Assembly: GCF_017654505.1 (NCBI RefSeq)
Contig: NC_054570.1
Span: forward strand, 558,001-622,000
Direction: 5' to 3'
Length of the DNA: 64,000 nucleotides
DNA from: Polyodon spathula
Lineage: Eukaryota; Chordata; Actinopteri; Acipenseriformes; Polyodontidae
In this document: positions 44,791 to 57,100 of the stretch, in pieces
Layout of the letters: each line of letters begins with the position of its first letter
How positions within the stretch are numbered: position 1 is the stretch's first letter
Made by a program: the position numbers and the translations under genes
The notes under the pieces: model-generated
Seen by the model: only the letters and a program-made list of their open reading frames with translations
Databases searched by the model: none
Told to the model about the DNA's origin: nothing

Positions 44791-45320
44791 TCAGTAAAAG
44801 GGGCCCAGATGAGAGGAGACATGAGTGCCTGGGTGTCTGGGAACCCCAGGATTGGGGTAGATGGATCCTGTAGTCGAGTTCCAATAGGGGGAAGGAGACC
44901 CGAAAAAGCTCCCTGAGGTGACAGGCATAGAGGAGCCGTGGGACCCCATGAAGTTCATTTTCTGTTGGTGGTTGTGGTACGGCTGCACGTACTGCACCTC
45001 AGGCTGGTATTTGAGGACGCTTTGGTCACTGCTGTGGCTCTGATGCGCCTGCGAGATGCCCTGGAAGTCGAACTTGTAGGCGTAGCGCTTGCCGTGCACC
45101 TTGGTCATGATGTTCTTGTCGTAGTAGTAGCGCAGGGCGCGGCTCAGCTTGTCATAATTCATGTTGGGTTTGCTCTTCCTCTCCCCCCACCGTCTTGCCA
45201 CTTCGTCCGGGTCAGTCATCTTGAACTCTCCATTGGTCCCCTCCCACATGATGCAGCTGGCATTGCCGCTGTCAGTGAGCAGCTCCAGGAGGAACTGCCA
45301 CAGCTGGATCTGGCCCGAGC
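44791..45320 (-). CDS. fli1b: ETS-domain exon
   Basis: 530 nt after acceptor CCCAACAG. The winged-helix ETS domain is at its start, with recognition-helix residues [10 protein letters not shown] intact. The stop TGA is at 44793-44791. No disabling change. Confidence 0.92.
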
Positions 45321-48300
45321 CTGTTGGGTGGAGAAAAGCAATACATCTTGTAGAAATAAACATAAGAAGTGCACTATCCGGTTTGATCCATAAAACAACA
45401 ACAACAACAACAACAACAAAAAAAAAAAATTCAAATGATATTTTTCTTTTAGCTCGATGGCACCATCTGGTGGGCAACTAGTGAAAGTTAGAAAGAAAAA
45501 GGTTATAAAAGTTCCTCATTGTGTTCTATTCCTTAAGTGTGAATTATGAATAAGGATGTAGGTTATTAATTGGGGGTGGGGATATTTAATTACACAACCC
45601 TCCTAAAGAAGCTACTGAAATGGAATGTCACTCCAAGAATGGAGCTGACCAACCCTGGTACACTGTTTGTGTCAGATATAGTGATAGGGTTGTAGCATGT
45701 GTAACCAGAAACTAAATAATTTGGCTACGTTTGTTGCCCTAATAGATGTATATAATGACTTCTGATGTTCATTCTCTAAATGTTTGCTTCTGTAAATATT
45801 CGGGCTTAAAATGTGTAAACACTCCACGTACATTATAACAACATACAGAAGGTTTCTTCTGCAAGAACTACATCTGAACAAACCAATTACAATGCCTCTT
45901 TCACTGCTATTAACAGGATCCAGTGTAACTGTACTATGCGCCCCACGACACAAAGAGTCACGACAAGGCAATACAGGTCATCATAAAAGTGAAATGGTCT
46001 GTTCACTAACCCTTACACAGATCTGTGGATTTCAGTTCCATAGATCATTTTGGGTATAAATGACTTTCAATGAACGTTTTGACTTACTATATACATTACT
46101 GTAGTCTTGGGGAAATGGGTAATATAATACTGTAAAATCTAGATTGAATGCTATTGTACTCAGATTGTTGATTTATCCGGTGCTTTCGACAGATTGAGTA
46201 GCACCAAACTAAACTGAGATAATATTTCAATCGTCTCTCTGGAATCTGAGAGTGACTTTTTCAATTTCTAGTGCCCTTGTGGCATATTTAAAAACCACTT
46301 TCTACTGACTTATACAGGTGTTTCTGTTTGTTTTTTTATCCCACAGCTAATCAATGGCCAAGGGTACATGAATAATGATTATCAAAGCACAGATCAAGAG
46401 GACAAAATTATCAAAAAAAAAAAAAAAAAAAAAAAAAAAGATAAATAAAACATTTTTAATATAACTCTAGAGACCGAATCACAACAATAACATGCACTGC
46501 AGAGTAAGACAAGGAGCAGACCCCCCCCCCTCTCACACCCCAGTCCCCTCTCGGTCTTTCTGCTGTCATCCTGCAAGACTAACCCCTGGGCAGGGGTGCA
46601 TATCATTTTGAAACTTGTTGCTAAACTGTTCTGAAGGTTTAGCAACAGAGAGCCTGCTGGTGCTAAATGATGAAACCCAGCCCCCATTCCAGAACCCCTG
46701 ACAACTTCACACATGACACAAACCTTCTCTCCTGTGTATGTGGAGGAGTGTGCGTGGGTCATGTGAGTAGTCCAGACCAAATGAGAAACTAGCATCATCT
46801 ACGGTTGCTAAGGAATACAAAAAAAAAAAAAAAAAAAAAAAAATTAAACATGTCTACTGGCGCCAGAATTAAATTTTGCTGCCGCTACATGAGGTACAGT
46901 GGCGCTAAAATATAGCAGCATAGCGCCAAATTTGTACCCCTGCCCTTGGAGTATAACTGGACTTCTGAGGCAACTTTTCCCAAAACAATCTGTATTTGAA
47001 GACTGGACGATGATCTTATACGCAGATATCTGAAAGCTGGCCTTGGGAGTGGGGTAAGACAGGCAAAACATTCCCCAGCCCCCAGAACCACAGACCAGAA
47101 CATGTTATTCTGACTTACATAGGTCAGGGTAAATGGTGGTCCAGTGGTTAAAGAAAAGGGCTTGACACCAGGAGGTTTCCGGTTCAAATCCCACTGTGTA
47201 ACCCTGAGGAAGTCACTCCTTGTGCTCCGTCCTTCAGATGAGATATAAAACCGAGGTCCTATTGTAAGTGACTCTGCAACAGCAGCTGCTGATGCACAGT
47301 TCACCCCCTAGTCTCTGTAAGTCACCTTGGATAGAAGTGTCTGCTAAATTACTAATTATTAATAATAATAATTCAATGTTTTCTGTGTTTGTTACAGTAG
47401 TACAGCATTGCCTCTACAGTCACACCCTTCCCTGTTTGTCATTACTGAGGAGGCACAAGCAAACCTGAAAAGAAGGCTGTTATTGTGTTACCTGGGTTCG
47501 CTAAGCGACTGATGGTTGGTCCAAGAACTTGGTAGGGATCTGTTGAGAACCAGTTGGGATATTTCAGTAGAAATTCATATCACAGAGACACAGTAATGTT
47601 AACTGGAATTCAGCCAGACTTAAATTTCTATACCTGGGACTATGCGAGGAGGGGGTTCAGTCACCCTGCTGGTGGGATGAATCTGTGTTGGAGATCCTGT
47701 AAGAAAATCACACCAGCAGATTAAAAAATCTAGCTACGATTCCTTTAGGTTTCCAGGGGTCCCAGCACTACCCCCCCCAAAACGCTGCCCAGAGAACATG
47801 GCCTCAACTTGATGATACTCCCCCGGCTATGTTTCCTGTGTTTTAACCAATTATGAATCCATGTACATGTATTACCTTGGATAGCTAACGGAATAACAGA
47901 ATTATTTGATCTCGCCATTTATTCCCCCCCTGCTTTGAGAACCCATATACTACAGAAATCACAGCAGTAAATAACAAAATAAGTTACCTTTCTGGACAGA
48001 ATTTATAGGCGCCACCCAACTGGACCTTCTGATCTCCTCATAAGTATTTTCTACAAAGAAATTTAAAATAAAAACACGTCCCTGTGGCTTTTAAATCAAT
48101 CATTAATGACCCAAGATTAATTTGTCGGAGCTAGCTTCCTGTAGCGTGGCAGCTGCTTCCTGTTTTGGTTTCCGGAGTTGTGTCGTTGTTCCTTCTGTGC
48201 GAAGGTGGGATACACCCTTTAAAAGTCGCCGTGGTCATTTTGCTAAAATATTATTCTCTCTAGAACAGACTGCATTCGAGGCGTGCGTGTGAGCATTTAG

Positions 48301-49710
48301 TACCAATCAACAAACCTCCATTTAAACACAGAGAACTTGGCCTATGGGACTTCAAAAGTTATTGATCGGTTTTAGTGTTAACAAGTATTTTAAACATTGT
48401 CATAGTTATTCTTTATCATCTTTATTTATTTCTCAAACAGCATTGCAATTCCTCTTTATTTTTAAGTACAGTGTTACGTATTGAATCAGGGCTGGGCTGT
48501 TTTGCAAGCCTTGTTCAGAGTCAACCTGTATGTTATCTGTTCTAGAACCCACTGGCTGAGCTTTCAGTTAAACATATTTAAAACTACAAAGCTGTATGTA
48601 ATTCAATATGTTAACATTATTCAGCAGGTTTCAATCGACTTTATGAAGCAAAATTTGTTAATTCTATAGGGTGATGCAAAGCTTTTAGCCACGCTGTACA
48701 TCAGGTGTGCATTCATGTATCAATTTACCCCTTTTCATTGACTCAGCAAATCTCTTAAGCGGATTTCCCCTACACACTACATCAAATACAAGGCATTGTC
48801 ACCTAATCAACGCCCCTGGCTCTTAAAGACTGTGTGAAATTTGCAAACTTCCAGAATGCATATGGGGAAAGTGATATAGCGAGGATTTGGTATTATAGTG
48901 ACACCTGTGCTGTGCTACTAAAATAAAGCCCTCATTTTGCAGCTGAGTTTCAAGGCATATCTTACCAGTCTTAACATGAACCCGCGGCTGCTGTTGTGTG
49001 ATTGTTGGAGTAGGCGGATAGGAGAAGGTTGGGCTACCTGCAGGACAGAATGAAAACATTAGAGGGGATACACTACCATTCCTTCAAAGAAAATACATAA
49101 TAAACTGAAGTGGTCTCTGTTTTAAATCTCCCCACACTAACCTCCCTAATAATGCTTGCATGACTAATTTAGTTCAGAAGTTATTGTATATACAGTAGGC
49201 CAAGTCTTAAAAAAGAAATGACAACAAAAGGACGTAATCTGCTAAGCTTTAACTAAGGAGTAAATTCAAGAATATTTCATAGTCTATTTTTGTAGCTTAA
49301 ATCAGGTTTTACAGCTGTATAAACTTCTATACTTTTGTTAAAGAAACCACTGACAATCAAAAACCGTGTCAAATAACTTTCAAAACCAAGATGTGTACCA
49401 AAATATCCTGACAGTAAGCATTTGATTTTAATTTGTATATTTATTTATGAATTTTTTTCCCCCAGAAGAGGCTTACTTTACATTGACTATATCATAAGCG
49501 CCTTACTTTGTCTGAGGTAATTGAGGTGAGACAGTAGAATGTCGGTGTTGTATTCCGAGGTCATGCGCATGAAATCTTCTTTGTTGAGTTTACAGAGTTC
49601 TTTCCCATCAATGTTGTGGAAGCGAGAGACGTCCACGTCGATGAGGCAGTATTCTTTAATTGCCCACTCGACCCACTGCTTGACGTGTTCCTGTGTCCAC
49701 ACCCCAGGAT
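44791..49710 (-). CDS. fli1b: FLI1/ERG-family ETS transcription factor, 5' partial
   Basis: Six coding exons join in phase: 49710-49507, 49037-48966, 48050-47988, 47696-47634, 47539-47492, 45320-44791. They give 325 residues plus stop, without the N-terminal exons. The first exon encodes a pointed domain ([32 protein letters not shown]). The 48-nt exon [17 protein letters not shown] is typical of FLI1/ERG genes. The last exon carries the ETS domain ([40 protein letters not shown]) and the C-terminal tail. The tail [14 protein letters not shown] resembles FLI1 more than ERG. ETS proteins of this group bind GGAA sites and act in endothelial and blood development. Proximity to proser3 and lin37 suggests the fli1b-type ohnolog. 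Confidence 0.85.
46413..46440. repeat. Poly-A tract
   Basis: A-run in the ETS-gene intron; another lies at 46820-46842. Confidence 0.9.
47118..47373 (+). mobile_element. tRNA-derived SINE
   Basis: Head with RNA polymerase III boxes: A-like TGGTCCAGTGGTTAAAG and B-like GGTTCAAATCCC. The tail GTAAGTCACCTTGGATAGAA, GTGTCTGCTAAAT resembles the L2-clade end used by many fish SINEs, finishing in a TAA repeat. Located within an intron of the ETS gene, opposite in orientation. Confidence 0.8.
49507..49710 (-). CDS. fli1b: Pointed (PNT) domain exon
   Basis: 204 nt after acceptor TTCTTCCAG, donor AAA|GTAAGG. It encodes nearly all of the SAM-like pointed domain, a protein-interaction module. The upstream exon, which should supply the first base of the opening Asp codon, was not found. 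Confidence 0.85.
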
Positions 49711-49833
49711 CTGGAAGAATCAGAACTTACTATCCCTGTATTATAGTTACACCTTGCTTAGTTTAAGTATAAACTTAAAACCCTAGATTTACCATGGTTA
49801 ACCATTGCCATGGTAATGGTTACTATGAAAAAT

Positions 49834-49837
<4 letters not shown>

Positions 49838-49901
<64 letters not shown>
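49838..49901. repeat. (AAT)n microsatellite
   Basis: Trinucleotide run with one interruption. Confidence 0.95.
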
Positions 49902-49902
<1 letters not shown>

Positions 49903-51419
49903 CACAGGCAATGTATAGTTACCAGCTGATGGGCCCATTTATATAACGCCAGATTTGAGAAAATTTCTTAACAGGCGCAATTTATACATTATGATTCAAA
50001 CCAAATACGCATAACTACCACTAGGTGGCTCCAAAGTATGTTTTCGTAACTGAGAAAAACAGACCGGTGAATGTGACTCTTGGATTGATCCTACATCTAG
50101 CAATAAATACTAGTTGCATAAGAAAATAAAAACAAACAAACAAACAAAAAAAAAACCCTCTAAACTCCCAAGCAGGAACCAGGCAGGTACAAACTAAAAA
50201 AATTTACCCAATTTAAAAGTGACACAATGCCTGCTAGATAAATAATCTCTGATTTAAATCAGTACTTTTGTTAGTAACCAAAGGTCATCGTTAATAGATT
50301 GTTGGTGGATTTTGTCAACAGTGTTTATACTGCCTTTTGATTCTGAGACAGAGAAACTGTTACCAGGTCAATAAACTGTAAATGGGGTCAATCTGTGTCA
50401 GATTAAATATGCTTGACCTGAAATGATTAGGTCTGCAAAAGTCTTGCTGCTGTTTTCACTCCAGATAATCTGCAGTACTGCTAACTAAGAGACATATTCT
50501 CCAGCCTAGGAAACAACATGTTTGATCTATAACTTGAATGTTAATTTAAAAAAAAAAAAAAAAAATCACCACTTGATCATCACATAATTTCGGAAGGCAT
50601 TATAGACTACAGATATTCATTATGGCTGATCTGGGTAATTAAATACTTCAGGCTATATTTGCAAAATAATTAAAGTCTTTAATTAACAAATTCTGTAAAT
50701 GATTAAAAATAAGAAACACATTCCTTGAGTGTGCTGAAGCTTATATTACATTATATTACTCAGTTGTTTGGTTCTAGGTTTGTAAAACTAAAACCATTTA
50801 CCTCTTTAAAAGACCTTTAATGGCTTAATAAAGGGGGTAGTTTCCAACAATGACATGCACAGATTTTAGCCCAGTCTAGTTCACCAGGAAATCCTGGCTC
50901 AGGAAGTTGACACTGGTTGATTTCCTGCATGCGTCACAAACTAAAGTCATTATGGAGTAATGGCTTTACTACTGTTTTTGAAGATATTCCATTTATTTTT
51001 ATTATCTAAAACCATGCCCTGCAGAACCAGGAGGCATGTTTCTCAAAGGAATGTCATGGAAGATTCAAATCTAGGCTGTAAAAGTGCAAAAGAAGAACAG
51101 AGTGGGCATAAGAAGGTATTGACACATTTTAGAAAATACTAGGAAGCCGACACTTCCTTTAAAATAGCTCAATGGGGCGGCCACTGCCAGCCTTTCGTTG
51201 ACTGAACTGTGTGGAGGAAATGGACACCACGTTCACCATCCCCTCCATAACCTCAAACAGACAATCATAAACTGGGAGGTGGATACAAGAAGGTACAACA
51301 AAACAAACCAACTACAAAGAAAATAATTTCTATAAATGCAGCAAATGGAGCTTTTCAGATAAACACTGTAAGAAACTTAACACTGATAAAGGCTTCAGCT
51401 GAAGTGTGGTTCTATTTGG

Positions 51420-51770
51420 TTCTTATCTAAGCTGACTGAACTTTTATCAAGTCGGGTCTTAAAGGATTCCAGTGATTCTGCCTCAACAACATGACTAGCT
51501 ATTCCATTCCATACCCTCACCAATCTCTGTGTGAAGCAGTGTCTCCTTCCCTCTGTCCTACTGTAAGTCTAGCTCCACTTAATTTCCAGCTGTGTTCTCT
51601 GGTCCTGGTTTCCATACAGCGATTAAAGTATTGATTCAGGTTAACTAGATCAAGATTTTAAAGACTTCAATCATGTCCCCCTTAATTTGTTTTTGTTCCA
51701 GGCTAAAATGCTCTTAGTTTTTTCAGCCTATCTTCGTAGTTAAGTCCTCTAAGCCCTTAGTCTGGAACTA
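51420..51770 (-). mobile_element. CR1/Rex1-like LINE 3' remnant, antisense
   Basis: Reverse complement of the C-terminal LINE region. Read on the minus strand it gives phrases like those at 5790-6090 (VRVWN.L, EAESL). Decayed. Confidence 0.7.
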
Positions 51771-52257
51771 TGAAACGTATAGGAGAAAGAGAGAGACAGA
51801 GCACAATCGATGACTCAGTGTTGAACAATTTGCATTACAATCACATCTCCATAGCCTGTCATCAACTATCTTATACAAACCACTTGTGTAGTCTGTAATT
51901 ATTCAATTACCTTGCTCTAGTTTGAGTTCAAAATATGTTATCATGGGTCACAATCATCAGAAACCATCAGAATTCTATAGAGTATTGGAGAAGCTTGCTC
52001 TATACAGTAACTGTATTAGAATGTGTAAAATGGTTCTATTGCTGTGAATCATTCCAAACAAATGAAAGCACGGTGCCAGTTTCTCATCAACTTCCTCTTA
52101 CACTTGCTAAATTTTCTCTGAACTCATTTTGCAACTGAGTAAAGTTGTGCAACTTAAGTTATTCGATCTCCTGATCTGAGACCTGGTTGTTTATGCCAAC
52201 TGTTTTTAGGGCCTTGAATATTGGGCCCCAAAGAATCAAGGGACATTGTGGCCAGTA

Positions 52258-52556
52258 AACAGCAACCAGTCTAATCCCAGGACCAAAGAAGCTAGTCTGA
52301 ATGAACTAAACCTATTTAAGCTGGAGCAGAGAAGAATGTGTGGAGATAGACTTAGGACATAGGGAAAGAGACACTCTTCACACAGAGTGGTGAGGGTATG
52401 GAATGGGTTACCTAGTCATGTTGTTGAGGCAGAATCACTTGGATGCTTTAAGACAAAACTTGACAGTGCTTTGAGCATCAGTCAGCTACTAAGAACCGGA
52501 CAAGCTTAGATGGGCCCGAATGGCCTACTCTTGTTGATAAATGTTGTTAAGCCTTA
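52258..52556 (+). mobile_element. CR1/Rex1-like LINE 3' end
   Basis: Parallels 5820-6170: CTAAACCTATTTAAGCTGGA, then a GTGAGGGTATGGAATGGGTT phrase, ending AGATGGGCCCGAATGGCCTA. Shorter and more diverged; ends near the second gap. Confidence 0.8.
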
Positions 52557-52573
52557 CTTATCAAAGTACCATT

Positions 52574-53073
52574 NNNNNNNNNNNNNNNNNNNNNNNNNNN
52601 NNNNNNNNNNNNNNNNNNNNNNNNNNNNNNNNNNNNNNNNNNNNNNNNNNNNNNNNNNNNNNNNNNNNNNNNNNNNNNNNNNNNNNNNNNNNNNNNNNNN
52701 NNNNNNNNNNNNNNNNNNNNNNNNNNNNNNNNNNNNNNNNNNNNNNNNNNNNNNNNNNNNNNNNNNNNNNNNNNNNNNNNNNNNNNNNNNNNNNNNNNNN
52801 NNNNNNNNNNNNNNNNNNNNNNNNNNNNNNNNNNNNNNNNNNNNNNNNNNNNNNNNNNNNNNNNNNNNNNNNNNNNNNNNNNNNNNNNNNNNNNNNNNNN
52901 NNNNNNNNNNNNNNNNNNNNNNNNNNNNNNNNNNNNNNNNNNNNNNNNNNNNNNNNNNNNNNNNNNNNNNNNNNNNNNNNNNNNNNNNNNNNNNNNNNNN
53001 NNNNNNNNNNNNNNNNNNNNNNNNNNNNNNNNNNNNNNNNNNNNNNNNNNNNNNNNNNNNNNNNNNNNNNNNN
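52574..53073. other. Assembly gap (500 N)
   Basis: Exactly 500 N between the ETS-gene 5' flank and the 3' end of the PROSER3-like gene. Confidence 0.99.
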
Positions 53074-53104
53074 TCAACATGAAGCCACCCCTTACACAAA
53101 ATGT

Positions 53105-53110
53105 TTTATT
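53105..53110 (-). terminator. proser3: Polyadenylation signal of the PROSER3-like gene
   Basis: AATAAA on the minus strand, the only one between the last coding exon and the gap. A 3' exon with acceptor TTTCTTTGCAG near 53515 fits a spliced 3' UTR leading here. Confidence 0.5.
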
Positions 53111-53514
53111 AACCATAAATAAAAATGAAACATAGGATTTAATGCAAATCACAACCTCTACTAGAGCAGGCATGTCTTCCTCCAGCATTAATATGTATTA
53201 GACCCTGATTTTTATGCGGCCCGGCCTTCTGAAGTGTCTTTGTATCAGAAATGACAAAACTTTAAAATGAGCTGCACTGTTTACTTGTATTTAAACTGTA
53301 CATTATAACAAACCTAGTGCAGGGTGCTGTGTGAGATGCAGGCTGATTTTCAGACCGCTCAGTAGTGGAGTGGAATCAGCTTGTACAAGGACATTATAAT
53401 ATCCTCACTCTCTGAGAATGACGTCTCCTTCACTCTATAATATCTTCTCTCTATGAGAATGACGTCTCCTTCACTCGTCCTGCTGCTCCTCCATCCTCAC
53501 ACCAACCTCACTGC

Positions 53515-54181
53515 AAAGAAATCAAACAGAGACGGATAAGGTTCAGGGAACAATAAGCCACTTTCAGTCTGGTCTCCTAAAGCCACGTTCCCAGCCACAT
53601 CGTGGCTTTGTGTCCGCGCAGCTTTACAGCTGCAGATTCCCCTCGCTGGGTTTCAGTCCGCTGCACAGCCCGCCAGGGGAGACTTGGGGTCTGATACAGT
53701 TAACTCAAAGGGGCTTAGCCTTATAATAGCGTCCAGCAGGATTGACAGTCACTGTAAAGCTTAAAGAGATGGTGTAAAGCATATCACAAGTTCGTTTTTG
53801 ATATTTGTATATATTAATGTGGTACCCCCCTCCGTAGTGATATTCATCGCGATAAGGCATACGTTCGCCCCTTTCCTCCGGTGAATGGTCTCTGACTGAG
53901 GCTAGGTAGAGAGTACGACGGTCTCTCTTGGACGATTCGTTAACCCCAGGGCAGAAGTTTGTCCGTCAAAGGCAGTCCTTTAGACCTTGTTGAATCTGGG
54001 ACAATAGTTTGGAGTCTGTGCTCAATTTGTACATTTTGCTGACGTGTCAAAACAGTAGGAAGCCCATCCTTCGTGTAGTATATCGCACGACTGACTGATT
54101 AGTCCACACTAAAGTGTCCCTCACAGGAGTGTCAGAAGTCATAAACTTTGGACACGTTTGTACGTACATTCGTCAGTCTCC
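53515..54181 (-). other. 3' region of the PROSER3-like gene
   Basis: Non-coding as far as I can see. A strong acceptor at about 53515 opens an exon that begins TGAGGTTGG; in phase 0 it gives an immediate stop, in another phase a 12-residue end. 53820-54180 is unassigned sequence. Confidence 0.4.
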
Positions 54182-57100
54182 CTAAGTCAGAATAAAATGG
54201 ACCTCCGCCAGACTTCCCGACGCGCTGCGCGATGGCCCCGGGGTGGTGGGGGGCTCTGGGAGAAGCCGAGGGGGGGTGCTACGGTACGGGACGCCTCTTC
54301 GGGGGAGGTCCAGGGGTTTCGGAGGGGGCGACGGAGAAGGGGAGAAGAGTCTCTCTGAAACGACCTGAAGGATTATCAGAAACAAAAACTATTTCATATT
54401 GAGGTGATGAAACAAATAAGAATGCATAAAACTGAAGAAAAAAAAAGCTTTTCCGTCTTATTGTGGCAAAAGCTGACACCTTGTGAAAAATAAAAACCAA
54501 GTCGCAAACTACTGCTTTTAAAGAGAGCGCCTCTCCTGCATTGAAGCATTCCAGCCCACTGTAAATAACGCTCACCTGTCCCAAAACGCTTTGAATGGGA
54601 GACGGTGGGGCGGCCTCCTCTCCCTTCCTCCCCTCCTTCAGCCTGCCCTTCTGCCCACTTTTCCCCCTGGACAGTTCCCGGGCAGACCCCAAAGCCTTGG
54701 TCCTGATCCTGGTCTCCCTGCTGGCTGCTCCGCCGCTGCTCTCCCTCCCTTCTCCCTTCTTGGGCTGTTTCTTGCAGGCGATTCCCTCGCTCCCTCCAGC
54801 AGTCCAGACCGATGCCTCTCGCTCCCTCTCCTTGCTCCTGGACTCTGCGCTTGTCGCTTGCCTTTGCTGGGGGGGTTGGGAATCAGAGGAGGGGGGATCC
54901 TCAGAGGTGCTTAGACAGTTTGTTTCCAAGGAGCTTGCCTCCTCGCTGGGGTAGGGGGTCCAGTCCCTCTCTCCAGGCTGCTCTCTGCTGCCCGAGGCCC
55001 CTGCCTCGTGGTGTGTGCAGGGCAGCACGTCACACTGCAGGTGGAGGTGAGGAGGGACAGCGGTCCGTCTCTCTCCCTGGCTGCTGCCTTCGCACAGTGA
55101 AGGGCTGGCCACGGGGAAGCATGGGCGATGCGGGGCTGCTCTTCCTCTCCGGCTCTCTGGGGTCACCTCATCCAGCCCGGGGGGGAGCCTGCGAGGCGGG
55201 CCGGCATCTTCGTTGTCTTCTTCCTCCTTTCAGCAGAAGAGAATCAGAGATCAAAAGTCTTATTTCCAGCCCTGGAATCCTACTGCTAGACGGCATCACA
55301 CAGCTGTCAATCAACACGCACAAGATCTGACAAGCAGAGAGAACCGTGGCGCTCTGGGGGCTGCTTACCCAGCGAGGGAGCCTGGCGGTGGGAGGGTGGG
55401 ACCCTCTCCTGGGCAGCAGCAGGGGAGGCGGCTCCCTGGCCAGCTCCATCTTTCTGCGCAGACGCCACTGGAACAGGATATCCTCCTCCGGCCGCGCGCG
55501 GGACAAAGAGAGACGGGGCAGCCGAGCGGCACTCAAAGCACCTGCAATCACAGGACTGAGGCATCAGTACGGGCACAAATATAGAGTATATAGAAGCCCC
55601 TGATAGTGATGCGATCCAGCACTCTGAAATGTCTCTATAATATACAGCATTAGACCCTGATACTGATGAAACTTAGAGATAGGAGCTCTATGCACAAGCT
55701 CCTTCACCTCCACCTGGGGTTACCTGTGGTAGGTTCGATGAGACTGGGAACCCTAGGCCCACGGACTGGCTCATCTGCGCTGACTGGGGAGGAGAGGCTG
55801 GACGATCCCACACCCTCTGAACTCACTGGGGCGGAGCTGCCGCTGAGCGAGGACTCACTGTGGAGAGAGCAGACACAGCCACAGCCAGGTGAGGATGTCC
55901 TTAGAGATGGCTTTACTTTCTCTTTTACTCCCAGAAGCAAACACTCCCCTACCTTCTTTGCACCAAGCGCTGGGCCTTTTCCTGCAGCTGGAATATCTCA
56001 GGATCCCCAGGATCAGAGCGGGAAACATCGGAGCGCTCCTTAACAAACACAATGAAGAGGTGAAAAACACCCTTCAACCAGCCATCCACACACACACACA
56101 CCCCCCAAAGAGGTGAAAAACAGCCTTCAACCAGCCATCCATCTATCCATCCATCCCACACACACACACATCCATCTATCCAGCCATCTACACACATACA
56201 TACATGCATGCATCCATCCACAAACATACTTTCTTTAGGGGAAGCACTGAACACTCAGCTAGTGGAAGATCACAGCGACAGGAGACCCCAGAAACTGAGT
56301 CGACTCGGCACGTGTCTCAGTTTCAGAGGGACAGGAGTGCCGTTGCAGATGCAATCAGTTAGCATAGAAAAGTCACTTTAAAACATTAATAAATAGTTTA
56401 ATTTAATAGTTATGTTCCACTATGGTTTATATTTGATCGGGTCTCATTCCTGGAATGACTACAGCGTTCCTGGTGCTTCCTTCCTCTGTGTATTGTACAG
56501 GGAGGACTCACCGGGGAGCTCAGCCCTGTGTCTCCCAGAGCAGATCTGGAACAAGAGGGGGGAGACTGGAGCGGAGAGCAGCCCGTCCTTCGCACGGGAG
56601 CAGGACCTGCAGAGGGAGGAGGGAATCAGTAAAGTGCAAAGAGCCTGAGCTGCAGAGAATGCATCAGGGGATCAGACTGCTGTGCAATGGGAGTCTTATT
56701 ACCATCGCTGGTTCGGGTGTTGCTATCTGAGGAGTTTTTAAAGAGGGCTGCAAATCTCCCCTTGGCCACACACCCAGCCCACCGACAGAGCAGCAGTGTA
56801 ATAAAATGGCACACCTTCCCTGGGGTCGTGTGTGGGAGTGGAGCTGGAGGGAGGGGAGGTCTCCAGCCACCAGAACGCTCTTCCCTCTCCACCAATCGCA
56901 GCCCTGCGTTCGCGGTCCTCGCGGCTCTGGGGACGCCCGTGACGGAAGCGCTCGATGTACCTGCAAATCCAAACCGCAGAGAGTGAGCGAAGAAAGAGGC
57001 AGCAGGGGGAGCCGGGGGGCCGAGGGTCAAACACCGCTGTGTCTGAAGGGTTGAAGCCCAGATCAGGCCTATGAAGAAGCAATAAAGACGCATTTCAAGG

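Larger units (their letters stand above)
49711..52257 (-). other. Upstream intron/flank of the ETS gene
   Basis: The missing 5' exons should lie here or in the gap. I found no convincing FLI1-type N-terminal exon. Contains the AAT run at 49838-49901, a cluster of GGAA motifs at 50884-50930, and LINE debris. Confidence 0.5.

Noticed and set aside
44938..45393. Plus-strand 151-residue frame
   Set aside because: Antisense shadow of the ETS-domain exon.
51138..51250. Candidate N-terminal exon of the ETS gene (minus-strand MEGMVNVVSISS frame)
   Set aside because: No real resemblance to FLI1/ERG N-termini and no good donor in the right phase.
52510..53188. Long open frames across the second gap
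   Set aside because: They consist almost entirely of N.
54158..54358. Plus-strand glycine/arginine-rich frame
   Set aside because: Antisense of the proline/serine-rich terminal coding exon of the PROSER3-like gene.
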